DNA from: JAKCDU01 sp035551615
GTDB taxonomy: Bacteria; Actinomycetota; Acidimicrobiia; Acidimicrobiales; Palsa-688
Length of the DNA: 64,000 bases
Direction of reading: 5' to 3'
NCBI GenBank assembly: GCA_035551615.1
Contig: DASZNC010000170.1
Span: 1-64,000 of the forward strand
Positions 25,458 to 33,505 of this stretch are shown piece after piece. The number at the start of each line of letters is the position of its first letter. Position 1 is the first letter of the stretch. A program made the position numbers and the translations under genes. The notes under the pieces were generated by a model, which was given only the letters and a program-made list of their open reading frames with translations, ran no database searches and was not told the DNA's origin.

Positions 25458-27308
25458 GTGCGCAGGCGCCGGAGGCTACGGCCGCCCACCGACCGGCAGG
25501 GTCCCGGCCGGGTTCTGATCATCTCGGCGAGCATGGGCGCCGGGCACGACGGCGCGGCTCGCACCCTGGCCGAGCAACTGCGGGCCGAAGGGCACGTCGT
25601 CGAGGTCAAGGACTTCCTACAGAGCGGGCCGCTGCGCATCGGGTCCGCCCTCCGCAAGGGCTACGAGTTCGAGCTGCGACATGTGCCGTCGGCCTACGAC
25701 GCCACCTACCGCCTCTGGTACCGGGTCCCCTGGCTGTGCCCGGCGGTGGCCTGGCTGGTCACGTTCCTGACCCACCGCCGGGTGCTGCGCTGGATCGCCC
25801 AGATGGATCCCTGGATCGTGGTTTCGACCTATCCCCTGTCCACCCTGTGCCTGGGCCGGCTACGCCGGACCGGGAAACTGGCCATCCCGGCGGTCAACTT
25901 CATCACCGACTTCGGCGTCCACCCGCTCTGGGTCCACCGCGGCGTCGACGTCAACCTGACCATCCACGGTCGCCCGGCCGAGGTGGCGGCCGACCGGACC
26001 GGGAAGCCGGCGGTGTTCACCGGTCCGGCCGTATCCGCCCGGTTCGACCCCGATCGCCTCCCCGACCGCGGCGACGCCCGCCGGCGATTCGGGTTGCAGG
26101 ACGATCAGAGGGCGGTGCTGGTCGTGGCCGGCTCCTGGGGGGTGGGCAACCTGGCCGACACCTGGCGGGCCATTGCCGCCGACGGACGGTTCCTGCCGGT
26201 TGTGGTGTGCGGGCGCGACGACCGCCTGCGGCGCCAGGTCACGGCCATGGCTGAAGAGGCCGGCTATGACTCGCTGGTACTGGGCTGGACCGACGACATG
26301 CCCGCCCTCATGGCCGCGTGCGACGCGCTGGTCGAGAACGCGGGCGGCCTGACGTCGCTCGAGGCCATGCGGGTCGGTCTGCCCGTCGTCAGCTTCGACC
26401 CGATCGCCGGCCACGGCGTGGAGAACACCACCGCCATGGACGCCGCCGGCGTGGCCCGGCTGGCGAACGGGCCCGACGACCTGGCCCGGATGCTGGCCGA
26501 GATCACCGAGCCCGGACCGACCCGCACCGACCAGATCGGGCGGGCGGCAGCCATGTTCCGTTCGGTGCCGGCCGCGACCGTCATCGAGGTGGCCGCCCAA
26601 CCGGTTCCGATGCCGTCCAGCGCCCGGCGGCGGGCCGGCCTGGCGGTGCGCACCACTCTGACCTCGGTCGTCGTGTTCGCGATGGCGTGGGCCGGGCTCA
26701 CCACCGGTGTGGCCATGGCGACCGAAGCCGGCGCCGGCGTGGCCCACCCGGGCACGGCGCCCCGTCCGGTGGCCTATGTCGGGGTCCGCCTGACGGCTGA
26801 CCAGCTGCGCGATCCATCCGTGGTCGCCGAGTTGAAGGCCATGAACGTGACCGCCGTCGTCGACGACGCCACCGCCGAAGACGCGGCCGCGGCCATCCGC
26901 ACGCTCGTCGCCCAGGGGGTCCCGGTGGACAACGGCGGCCTCGGCCACCGGGTCGGCGCCCGCCGGATCAACGGGTTGCCCTGGGATCAGGCCCTGGGTG
27001 ACGCCCGGGCCGGTCGCCAGATCAGCCAGCTGATCGACGCCCCGATCACACAAGCCGTGCCCGGGCGGGACCTGACTGTGTGGGACCTGGTCGACTTCCG
27101 TGACGCCCACACCACCCTGGTGGTGCCGAACCACGTCCTCCACGTCGACACCGCCAATGAGCAACCGATCCACGTCGTCGCCCGCGACATCTACCTGGTG
27201 GACGGCGACCGGTCCACCCCACAGCAACTGGCCACGTACCTGCAGCGGTTCCAGTCCAGCCTGGGCGGGGCCCAGCTGACCGCCGCCCCATTGAGCCTGC
27301 TCGTCTGA
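25458..27308 (+). CDS. MGDG synthase-like glycosyltransferase fused to a membrane segment and a deacetylase-like domain
   Basis: This 616-residue protein has three parts. Residues about 18-385 form a GT28/MGDG-synthase-like transferase (VLIISASMGAGHDGAARTLA, then the donor-site segment ENAGGLTSLEAMRVGLPVVS). Residues about 400-425 form a membrane segment (LTSVVVFAMAWAGLTTGVAM). The last 175 residues resemble a degenerate NodB-type polysaccharide deacetylase fold without the His and Asp metal motifs. A true deacetylase gene follows 8 nt later. The first part likely transfers sugar to a lipid; the last may bind glycans outside. Start GTG 25458; the frame opens to 25416. The fusion to NodB is inferred from pattern and context. 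Confidence 0.75.
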   Translation: MRRRRRLRPPTDRQGPGRVLIISASMGAGHDGAARTLAEQLRAEGHVVEVKDFLQSGPLRIGSALRKGYEFELRHVPSAYDATYRLWYRVPWLCPAVAWLVTFLTHRRVLRWIAQMDPWIVVSTYPLSTLCLGRLRRTGKLAIPAVNFITDFGVHPLWVHRGVDVNLTIHGRPAEVAADRTGKPAVFTGPAVSARFDPDRLPDRGDARRRFGLQDDQRAVLVVAGSWGVGNLADTWRAIAADGRFLPVVVCGRDDRLRRQVTAMAEEAGYDSLVLGWTDDMPALMAACDALVENAGGLTSLEAMRVGLPVVSFDPIAGHGVENTTAMDAAGVARLANGPDDLARMLAEITEPGPTRTDQIGRAAAMFRSVPAATVIEVAAQPVPMPSSARRRAGLAVRTTLTSVVVFAMAWAGLTTGVAMATEAGAGVAHPGTAPRPVAYVGVRLTADQLRDPSVVAELKAMNVTAVVDDATAEDAAAAIRTLVAQGVPVDNGGLGHRVGARRINGLPWDQALGDARAGRQISQLIDAPITQAVPGRDLTVWDLVDFRDAHTTLVVPNHVLHVDTANEQPIHVVARDIYLVDGDRSTPQQLATYLQRFQSSLGGAQLTAAPLSLLV

Positions 27309-27316
27309 TCCGTCCC

Positions 27317-28051
27317 GTGCCCGACCTCCTTCCCGGCCATCGGCGGATCGTCCAGCTCGGCGCGGCCGGCGCGGTGGCTGCCGCTGTCGCCCATGTCGGA
27401 CCAGGCGCAGTGGCCTGGCGACAGGCCCGCTGCCGGCTGCTGCCCGGCCTGTCCGGAGTGGGACGGGCCGACCACGTCGCTCTCACTTTCGACGACGGCC
27501 CCGACCCGGAATCCACGCCGCTGATCCTGGACCTCCTCGACACATTCGGCTGGCGGGCCACGTTCTTCTGCCTCGGGACCCAAGCCCGGCGGTCCCCGGA
27601 GCTCGTCCGGGAGTTGGTGGACCGGGGCCACGAGATCGGCGTCCACGGCCGGGACCACCGCAGCCAGCTACGGCGCACCGCACCCGGCGTGATCAACGAT
27701 CTCCGCGACGCCCGCTCCCTGCTGGAGGACCTGACCGGGCAGCCGATCAAATGGTTCCGCCCGCCGTACGGGGCGGTGTCCGGGCCCACCTTGGTGGCCG
27801 CCCACCATCTGCGCCTCCGGCTGATCCTGTGGACCACCTGGGGTCATGACTGGGCCGACGGAGCCACCGGGGCCAGCGTGGCCGGCCACATCCACCGGAC
27901 AATGGTCGATGGGGCCACCGTGCTGCTCCATGACTCCGACATCACATCGACGCCCCGCAGCTGGCAGGCCACGGTCGATGCCCTACCCCTGCTGGCCGGG
28001 GACTGGCACGGGCGCGGCCTCGACGTGGGCCCGCTGGGTGACCACTTCTGA
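27317..28051 (+). CDS. Polysaccharide deacetylase (NodB-type)
   Basis: This 244-residue protein has an N-terminal hydrophobic signal or anchor (LGAAGAVAAAVAHVG) and an intact NodB domain: VALTFDDGPDPESTP with the catalytic Asp pair, ATFFCLGTQARRSPEL, the metal motif GHEIGVHGRDHRSQL, FRPPYGAVS and VLLHDSD. It should remove N-acetyl groups from a cell-wall or extracellular glycan. GTG 27317 is the annotated start, but CTG 27305 overlaps the upstream stop and is in frame. Coupling to the glycosyltransferase suggests work on the same glycan or glycolipid. Confidence 0.9.
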   Translation: MPDLLPGHRRIVQLGAAGAVAAAVAHVGPGAVAWRQARCRLLPGLSGVGRADHVALTFDDGPDPESTPLILDLLDTFGWRATFFCLGTQARRSPELVRELVDRGHEIGVHGRDHRSQLRRTAPGVINDLRDARSLLEDLTGQPIKWFRPPYGAVSGPTLVAAHHLRLRLILWTTWGHDWADGATGASVAGHIHRTMVDGATVLLHDSDITSTPRSWQATVDALPLLAGDWHGRGLDVGPLGDHF

Positions 28052-28080
28052 CCGGGATGCCCGCCGGCTCCAATAGTGCG

Positions 28081-28109
28081 CGATTTCCACTGGTAGACAG
28101 TAGAAATCG
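28081..28109. promoter_or_regulatory. 12-bp-arm palindrome upstream of the metal-binding lipoprotein gene
   Basis: CGATTTCCACTG (28081-28092) and CAGTAGAAATCG (28098-28109) are reverse complements with one mismatch, around a 5-bp centre GTAGA. It is the only strong AT-rich palindrome nearby and sits between the deacetylase stop and the metal-binding protein. It is a good operator candidate for a Zur-, MntR- or Fur-type repressor, but none is encoded here. Confidence 0.6.
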
Positions 28110-28131
28110 AACACAATGGGCCGCTGGGCCG

Positions 28132-29061
28132 GTGGGCCGGCCTGACTGTTGCGGTCAGCCCAGGTCGATTCCTGACCCACGTAGCCGAACCCACCACCGC
28201 CGACGCGGAACGGCGCTCGCATCCGGCCTCCTGCTGCTCAGTTCCTGCTCCGGCAGCCACCTACCGGCATCCGTTGCCGATGCCCCCACCCTGTCGGTGG
28301 CCACCGGGCTGTACCCGCTGGCCCAGATGGCCAGGCTGATCGGCGGCACCAAGGTGGTGGTCGTCGACGTGGTGCCGCCCGGCACCGACCCGCTCACCTT
28401 CCATCCCGACGCCGCCCAGGCCCGGGTGCTGACCGGATCGGGCCTGGTGGTCGAGATCGGCGGCGGGTTCCAACCCGGGCTGGAGTCGGCCACCGCCGGC
28501 GCGTCCATGGTCGAGCGGGTCGGCTCCGATGTGCACGCCACCGACCCGTATGTCTGGCTCGACCCGCCCACGATGGAGAAGGTCGTGACCGCCATGGCCG
28601 CCGCCATGGGGCGGGCCGACCCGCAGGCCGCGCCGCTGTTCGAACGCAACGCCGGCGGTCTCGACGACCAGATCCAGTCGCTCGGCTACGACTACTCGAA
28701 CACCCTGTCCTCGTGTCCCGGAAACACCATGGTCACGGCCGATTCGGCGTTCTCCACGATGGCGGCAGGCTACGGCCTCGAGGATCACATCACCGGACCG
28801 GCCCCGGACCAGGCCACCGTCTCCCGGATCAGGGCTGCCCTACCGGCCGACAGCCCAGTGGCCGCCATCGGGGAATCATGGGTCGACGATGCCGGCCTGA
28901 ACCAGGTGGCGCAGGCGACCGGCTTGAAGGTCCACACCGTCGACACTCTGGCCGGCACCCCGACCAACGTCACCGGCCAGCAGGCAACCTACTTCAGCCA
29001 GATGGAGAAGAACCTGGGTGCCATCAGTGGCGCCCTCGGGTGCAACGCCAATGAGCAATGA
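28132..29061 (+). CDS. ZnuA/TroA-like metal ABC transporter substrate-binding lipoprotein
   Basis: This cluster-A-1-type binding protein shows LSVATGLYPLAQMARLIGG, VVPPGTDPLTFHPDAAQARV and DPYVWLDPPTMEKVVTAMAA, then IGESWVDDAG and a long central helix. A lipoprotein signal, GTALASGLLLLSSC, precedes the mature part. His91 (LTFHPD) is kept, but the usual DPHxWLDP His is Tyr140; His135 just before may substitute. Zinc or manganese binding is likely but atypical. No permease or ATPase gene follows. The start is uncertain: GTG 28132 was chosen because ATG 28057 would lie upstream of the palindrome. The stop overlaps the next ATG region by 11 bp. Confidence 0.75.
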   Translation: MGRPDCCGQPRSIPDPRSRTHHRRRGTALASGLLLLSSCSGSHLPASVADAPTLSVATGLYPLAQMARLIGGTKVVVVDVVPPGTDPLTFHPDAAQARVLTGSGLVVEIGGGFQPGLESATAGASMVERVGSDVHATDPYVWLDPPTMEKVVTAMAAAMGRADPQAAPLFERNAGGLDDQIQSLGYDYSNTLSSCPGNTMVTADSAFSTMAAGYGLEDHITGPAPDQATVSRIRAALPADSPVAAIGESWVDDAGLNQVAQATGLKVHTVDTLAGTPTNVTGQQATYFSQMEKNLGAISGALGCNANEQ

Positions 29062-29860
29062 CCCGCTGGACCTGATCGCCTCGTGGGGGTCGGCGGCCGC
29101 CGCCGGGCACGTCGGGCGCGACGGGCGACGGCGACACGCCGGGGCGGAGCAGACGATCTTCGCCTGGGCGTCGGTGACCAAGATCGTCACGGCACTAGCC
29201 ATCTGGGTGGCGGTGGAGGAGGGGACGGTGAGCTGGGAGGATCCGGCCGGCCCCGAGGGATCCACGCTGCGCCATCTGCTGGCCCATGCCAGCGGGCTCG
29301 ACCCGGACCGCGACGCCATCCTGGCCCGGCCCGGGCAGCGCCGCATCTACTCCAACCGCGGCATCGAGGTGGCCGCCGCCCACCTGGCCGACGCCGCCGG
29401 TATGCCGTTCGCCGCCTACGCCGGCGAAGCCGTGATCGGCCCCCTCGGCATGACATCGACGGTGTTCGACGGATCCCCGGCCTCGGGTGCCCGCGGCACC
29501 ATCACCGATCTTCTCGCTCTGGCCGCTGAGCTGCAGCAACCGACTCTCATCGCGGACCAGACGTGGGCCGAGGTCACGGCCACGGCGTTCCCGGGCCTGC
29601 GGGGAGTGCTGCCCGGCTTCGGGCTCCAGGAGCACAACGACTGGGGCCTGGGCGTCGAGATCCGCGGCCACAAGGAACCGCACTGGACCGGTGCGTCCAA
29701 CTCACCGGCCACGTTCGGCCACTTCGGTCGCTCGGGGTCGATGCTGTGGGTCGATCCGGTCGCCGGCGTCGCTCTGGCCGCCCTCGCCGACCGGCCGTTC
29801 GGGGCGTGGGCCACCGAGGCGTGGCCGGTGCTCTCTGATGCCGTGCTGACCGCCCGCTAG
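29051..29860 (+). CDS. Serine hydrolase of the beta-lactamase/penicillin-binding-protein-like family
   Basis: This 269-residue protein has the class-C beta-lactamase-like layout: IFAWASVTKIVTALAIWVAV with the SxxK motif SVTK, YSNRGIEVAA with the second-motif Tyr and Asn, LRHLLAHASGLDPD, GPLGMTSTVF and a C-terminal FGHFGRSGSMLWVDP near the usual HxG/KTG site. Such enzymes are esterases, peptidases or lactamases. There is no signal peptide, suggesting a cytoplasmic esterase or peptidase. Start ATG 29051 (MSNDPLDL) overlaps the previous gene by 11 bp; the longer frame to 29018 is less likely. Confidence 0.85.
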   Translation: MSNDPLDLIASWGSAAAAGHVGRDGRRRHAGAEQTIFAWASVTKIVTALAIWVAVEEGTVSWEDPAGPEGSTLRHLLAHASGLDPDRDAILARPGQRRIYSNRGIEVAAAHLADAAGMPFAAYAGEAVIGPLGMTSTVFDGSPASGARGTITDLLALAAELQQPTLIADQTWAEVTATAFPGLRGVLPGFGLQEHNDWGLGVEIRGHKEPHWTGASNSPATFGHFGRSGSMLWVDPVAGVALAALADRPFGAWATEAWPVLSDAVLTAR

Positions 29861-29893
29861 AGGCCGTCGGCCGGCGGCCCGTATCGGAGCCGT

Positions 29894-30241
29894 TCAGCCG
29901 TCCTCGCCGAGCATCTCCTTGAAGGCGTTCAGGGCGCGCGGCGCCCACACGGTGCCCGGGCCGCCGTTCATCATCACGGCCACACCGAGCGCCTCCGCCA
30001 CCTCCTCGATGGTCGCGTGGTGCCGGGCCGCGCCTTTGGCGTGAGCGGCGATGCAGCCGTCACACTCGCGGGTCACGGCGACCGTCAACGCGATCAGTTC
30101 CTTGACCTTGGCCGGCAGCGCACCGTCGGCCATGGCTGCTCTCTGCAGGTTGGCGTAGGCCCCGATGACATCGGGGATCTGCTCCCTCAGCTCACGAGCC
30201 GGTTGGCGCAGTTCGCCCAGAACCTCGTTGGGATGGATCAT
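29894..30241 (-). CDS. AhpD-like carboxymuconolactone decarboxylase-family protein
   Basis: This 115-residue protein is a small CMD/AhpD-fold protein with the redox motif RECDGCIAAHAKGAARHHAT, that is CxxC followed by His, as in alkylhydroperoxidase D. It likely reduces peroxides or disulfides with a thioredoxin-like partner. ATG 30241 has AGAAAGA upstream. The cyclic-nucleotide-binding gene is divergent, only 32 nt away. Confidence 0.88.
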   Translation of the reverse strand: MIHPNEVLGELRQPARELREQIPDVIGAYANLQRAAMADGALPAKVKELIALTVAVTRECDGCIAAHAKGAARHHATIEEVAEALGVAVMMNGGPGTVWAPRALNAFKEMLGEDG

Positions 30242-30273
30242 CGTCTTTCTTCTAGTCGATTAACTTCACCCAC

Positions 30274-30708
30274 ATGGCGAAGCGGCTCCGGAAGCAGGAC
30301 CGAATCGAACTGCTCGGTCACCTGATGCTGTTCGAGACGTGCACCCAGAAGGAGTTGGGCCAGATCGCGTCGATCATGGTGGAGGCGGAACGACCGGCCG
30401 GCGCCTACCTCACGCGGGAGGGCCAGGACGGCGGCCTGATGTTCATCATCGTCGAGGGGACGGCCAATGTGGTCGCCGGCAACGGCAAGGTCCTGGGCCG
30501 GTTGAAGGCCGGCGATGTGGTGGGGGAACTCTCGCTGATCGACGGCCAGGCCCGCTCGGCCAGCGTGGTGGCGACCAGCCCGGTGCACGTGCTCGAGATC
30601 GCGGCCGACGATTTCAACCGCCTGGTCCACGAGTCGCCCAAATTCGTCAAAGCCCTGCTGCGCTCCCTGTCCATCAGGGTGCGCCAGATGGACAGCCTGA
30701 CGAGTTAG
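30274..30708 (+). CDS. Cyclic nucleotide-binding domain protein without DNA-binding domain
   Basis: This 144-residue protein is a single CRP-type nucleotide-binding domain: FETCTQKELGQIASIMVEAE, GAYLTREGQDGGLMFIIVEG and the phosphate-binding cassette GDVVGELSLIDGQARSASVV, ending in a helix SIRVRQMDSLTS. The cassette has the GE...R-S/A pattern needed for cAMP binding. There is no helix-turn-helix, so it probably acts by protein contact. It ends with a 3-bp stop overlap (30705-30708) against the Mkl ATPase gene, placing it beside the mce locus, whose promoter region has a CRP-like site. Confidence 0.88.
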   Translation: MAKRLRKQDRIELLGHLMLFETCTQKELGQIASIMVEAERPAGAYLTREGQDGGLMFIIVEGTANVVAGNGKVLGRLKAGDVVGELSLIDGQARSASVVATSPVHVLEIAADDFNRLVHESPKFVKALLRSLSIRVRQMDSLTS

Positions 30709-31595
30709 GCGTCCTCCGGGCCGCCATCGGCCAGCAGGGCGGCCACGTCGGCCTCGCCACGGGCGGCGTCGACCATCTCGTCCATGCCGATGGGCCCGAC
30801 GTTGCTCCCGGCCAGGAACTGCTTGATCAGCGCCCGATCGCTCACGAACATCTCCTCGGCCGGCCCGAAGCGGACCAGGCTGGAGCGGTACAGCATCCCG
30901 ATGTAGTCGGCCGTCCGCTTCACGGAGTCGATGTTGTGGGTGATGATGAAAAAGGTGCAGCCGGTCTCCCGTTGGACCGACTTCACCAGGTCGTCGAGGT
31001 AGGCGACACGCACCGGATCGAGGCCGGAGTCGGGCTCGTCGAAGAAAACGATCTCGGGGTCGAGCACCAGGGCCCGGGCCAGCCCCGCCCGCTTGCGCAT
31101 ACCGCCCGATATCTCACCGGGCAGCTTCTTGAGGTGGGCGACCATGCCGACCATCTCCGCCTTCTCCAGGACGATCGCCTTGATCTCCCGTTCGTTGCGC
31201 TTGGTGTGCTCACGCAGCGGGAAGGCGATGTTGTCGAAGATGTCCATCGACCCGAAGAGGGCGCCGTCCTGGAAGAGCACGCCGAACTTGCGACGGATGC
31301 GGAGGATGTCCTTGTGGCGGATGCCGACGATCGGCTCCCCGTCGACGTAGATCTGGCCCTCCTCCGGGCGCAAGAGCCCGATGATGTTCTTCAGCAGAAC
31401 CGACTTGCCGGTGCCGGACGGGCCCAGAACCGCAGAGATCTTCCCTCGCGGGATGTCGAAGGTGAGGTCCTTGAGAACGGTGTGGCTGCCGAAGCGCTTG
31501 GTCACGCCGCGCAGAGCGATAACCGCGTCACTCCCCGCCGCCGGGATGTCCTCATGGACCTGGGTTCCCTGGGTCGTCACCACTGCGCTCAACAT
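30705..31595 (-). CDS. Mce-associated ABC ATPase (Mkl/MlaF type)
   Basis: This 296-residue ATPase is of the MlaF/MceG (Mkl) type that powers Mce and Mla lipid transporters. Walker A is GPSGTGKSVLL, the Q-loop region VLFQDGALFGSMDIFDN, the signature EISGGMRKRAGLARAL and Walker B IVFFDEPDSGL. The C-terminal extension after the switch His (ITHNIDSVKRTADYIGMLY) ends in an acidic tail. ATG 31595 has GGGGAAG close upstream; the longer frame to 31622 is less likely. It is divergent from the yrbE/mce run, unlike mycobacteria where mkl is unlinked, so partner identity is unusually clear. Confidence 0.93.
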   Translation of the reverse strand: MLSAVVTTQGTQVHEDIPAAGSDAVIALRGVTKRFGSHTVLKDLTFDIPRGKISAVLGPSGTGKSVLLKNIIGLLRPEEGQIYVDGEPIVGIRHKDILRIRRKFGVLFQDGALFGSMDIFDNIAFPLREHTKRNEREIKAIVLEKAEMVGMVAHLKKLPGEISGGMRKRAGLARALVLDPEIVFFDEPDSGLDPVRVAYLDDLVKSVQRETGCTFFIITHNIDSVKRTADYIGMLYRSSLVRFGPAEEMFVSDRALIKQFLAGSNVGPIGMDEMVDAARGEADVAALLADGGPEDA

Positions 31596-31659
31596 ACTTC
31601 CCCTTCGCCCGGAATACGTCACCGGCAGGTGTAGGCACGAATGAGGTGGAACGGTTTAT

Positions 31660-31675
31660 TGTGACCCAAGTCATG
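31660..31675. promoter_or_regulatory. CRP-like site between the Mkl ATPase and yrbE genes
   Basis: TGTGAcccaagTCAtg matches the CRP consensus TGTGA-N6-TCACA at 8 of 10 positions. It lies in the divergent region controlling both halves of the mce locus, next to a cyclic-nucleotide-binding gene. A single imperfect site is weak evidence. Confidence 0.4.
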
Positions 31676-31725
31676 TGCTCGCCAATGGTCTGGGGAAATC
31701 GATCGGTCTGGCTGACCGTCACCCG

Positions 31726-32631
31726 ATGACCGCGGTCGGCGACCAGGCGACGCTCGATCCCGATTCCGGTGGCGCACCCATAGAACGGCGGCCCCCGAGC
31801 CGGCCCGAGATGGCGCTCGACTACATGCGCGGCGGCGTCGGCTCGCTCGGCACCTCGAGCAAGGGCGCCGTCGACTCGTTCGGCGGCATGGTGGCCATGA
31901 CGATCGACGCGTTCATCGCCGGGATCGTGGCCATCCGCTACTGGCGTTTCCCATGGGCCGAGTTCGTCGAACAGTCCTGGTTCCTGGTCTCCGTCTCGCT
32001 GCTGCCCACGCTGCTGATCGCCCTGCCCTTCGGTCTGGTCCTGGTCCTCGAGGTGGGCAGCCTGGCCAATCAGATCGGCGCCCCCTCGTTCGTCGGTTCG
32101 GTCGACGCCGTGGGCACGGTCCGCGAGGCGGCACCGGTCATCGTCGCCATCGTCTTGGCCGGTGCCGGCGGCTCGGCCGTCTGCGCCGACCTGGGGGCCC
32201 GCACCATCCGGGACGAGATCGCGGCCATGCAGGTCATGGGCCTCGACGAAGTAGAGCGGCTGGTCGCGCCGCGGGTCATGGCCATGGTGATGGTCTCCTT
32301 TTTCCTGAACGGCATCGTGGCCATGGCCGGCATCGTGTCCGGCTACGTGGCCGACGTCACCGTCCTGCACGGCACCGCCGGCGGGTTCCTCGACTCCTTC
32401 ACGACCTTCGCCCAGCCGGCCGACATCATCGAATCGATGATGAAGGCGATCATCTTCGGCATCCTGGCCGCCGCCGTGGCGTCGTACAAGGGCCTGAACG
32501 TGAGCAAAGGGCCGGCCGGCGTCGGCGAGGCGGTCAACCAGTCGGTTGTCGTCACCGGCGTCGCCCTGTTCGTGGTGAACCTGATCCTCACCGAGATCTT
32601 CCTGATCCTCGTCCCGCCCCCCTTCGTGTGA
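31726..32631 (+). CDS. yrbEA: YrbE/MlaE-family permease A of the Mce transporter
   Basis: This MlaE-family permease (301 residues from ATG 31726) is one of two paired inner-membrane subunits of a Mce lipid transporter. Hydrophobic segments include LVSVSLLPTLLIALPFGLVL, APVIVAIVLAGAGGSAVCAD and MAMVMVSFFLNGIVAMAG. The conserved coupling loop is GARTIRDEIAAMQVMGLDEV, which should contact the Mkl ATPase. Start choice is uncertain: GTG 31675 gives 17 more residues. A four-codon micro-ORF links it to the next permease. First gene of the long mce transcription unit. Confidence 0.9.
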   Translation: MTAVGDQATLDPDSGGAPIERRPPSRPEMALDYMRGGVGSLGTSSKGAVDSFGGMVAMTIDAFIAGIVAIRYWRFPWAEFVEQSWFLVSVSLLPTLLIALPFGLVLVLEVGSLANQIGAPSFVGSVDAVGTVREAAPVIVAIVLAGAGGSAVCADLGARTIRDEIAAMQVMGLDEVERLVAPRVMAMVMVSFFLNGIVAMAGIVSGYVADVTVLHGTAGGFLDSFTTFAQPADIIESMMKAIIFGILAAAVASYKGLNVSKGPAGVGEAVNQSVVVTGVALFVVNLILTEIFLILVPPPFV

Positions 32632-32645
32632 TGAGGACCCTCTGA
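32631..32645 (+). other. Bridging micro-ORF, 4 codons, between the two yrbE genes
   Basis: ATG 32631 shares its A with the yrbEA stop (TGATG). It reads M-R-T-L and stops at TGA 32643-32645, whose A is the first base of the yrbEB ATG (again TGATG). The shortest bridge in the window. Confidence 0.4.
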
Positions 32646-33505
32646 TGGCCGTCGCCGCCGCCCCCGCCCGCCGCTCCCGGGTGGCGGCGTCGCGCGTCAC
32701 CGACGGATTCGTGTCGACCCTCGTCCAGCTGGGCGACATGCTGCTGTTCTCCGTGCAGGCGCTGCTGAACGTGCCGCTGGTGCTGCGTCGCTACCGCAAG
32801 GAGTACCTGCGCCTGCTGGGCGAGGTGACCTTCGGCAGCCGCATCCTGGCCATCGTCGCCAGCACCGTCGTCGTGGCCGGGCTCCTGTCCGCGGTGGTCG
32901 GCGTCCAGCTGGCCCTGGAGGGCTTCCAGGCGGTCAACATCATCGGCCTGGGCGCCCTGGCCGGGTACCTGTCGGCGTTCGCCAACACCCGGGAGCTGAC
33001 ACCCCTGCTGACCGCCTTCGGTCTGGCCGCCCAGATGGGGTGCCGCTTCACCGCCGAGTTGGGCGCCATGCGGGTCACCGACGAGATCGACGCGCTGGAG
33101 GTCATGAGCGTCCCGTCGCTGGCCTACCTGGTGACCACCCGGTTGATGGCCGCTCTCACGGTCACCATCCCGCTCTACCTGGCCGCCCTGTCCGGCTCGT
33201 ATCTGGCCACGCAGGTGACGGTCGTCGCCGTCGGCCATCAGGGTTCGGGCACCTATCAGCACTACTTCCACGAGTTCCTGTACGGCCGGGACATCCTGCT
33301 CTCGGTGCTCAAGGTGGTCGTGTTCGCCATCCTCATCTCGGCCATCCACTGCTACTACGGCTACAACGCCGGGGGTGGTCCGGAGGGGGTGGGCAAGGCC
33401 GCCGGGCGGGCCATCCGGGCCAGCGTCGTGTCGATCGCCGTGTCCGACATGCTGATGACCATCCTGTTCTGGGGGACGTCGAGCGGGATCAAGGTCTCCG
33501 GATGA
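32645..33505 (+). CDS. yrbEB: YrbE/MlaE-family permease B of the Mce transporter
   Basis: This 286-residue second MlaE-family permease has helices around LAIVASTVVVAGLLSAVVG, AVNIIGLGALAGYLSAFA and ALTVTIPLYLAALSGSYLA, and the coupling loop GAMRVTDEIDALEVMSVPSL. It pairs with YrbEA to form the membrane channel that receives lipid from the MceA-F assembly. Its stop overlaps mceA as ATGA. N-terminal residues (AAAPARRSRVAASRV) are basic and cytoplasmic. Confidence 0.93.
   Translation: MAVAAAPARRSRVAASRVTDGFVSTLVQLGDMLLFSVQALLNVPLVLRRYRKEYLRLLGEVTFGSRILAIVASTVVVAGLLSAVVGVQLALEGFQAVNIIGLGALAGYLSAFANTRELTPLLTAFGLAAQMGCRFTAELGAMRVTDEIDALEVMSVPSLAYLVTTRLMAALTVTIPLYLAALSGSYLATQVTVVAVGHQGSGTYQHYFHEFLYGRDILLSVLKVVVFAILISAIHCYYGYNAGGGPEGVGKAAGRAIRASVVSIAVSDMLMTILFWGTSSGIKVSG

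Noticed and set aside
22241..25657. An 1138-codon open frame on the minus strand across the GH63, SnoaL and DNA ligase genes
   Set aside because: It is antisense to three genes with clear family motifs, has a His/Gly/Arg/Ala-biased composition typical of opposite-strand reading in GC-rich DNA, and shows no domain of its own.
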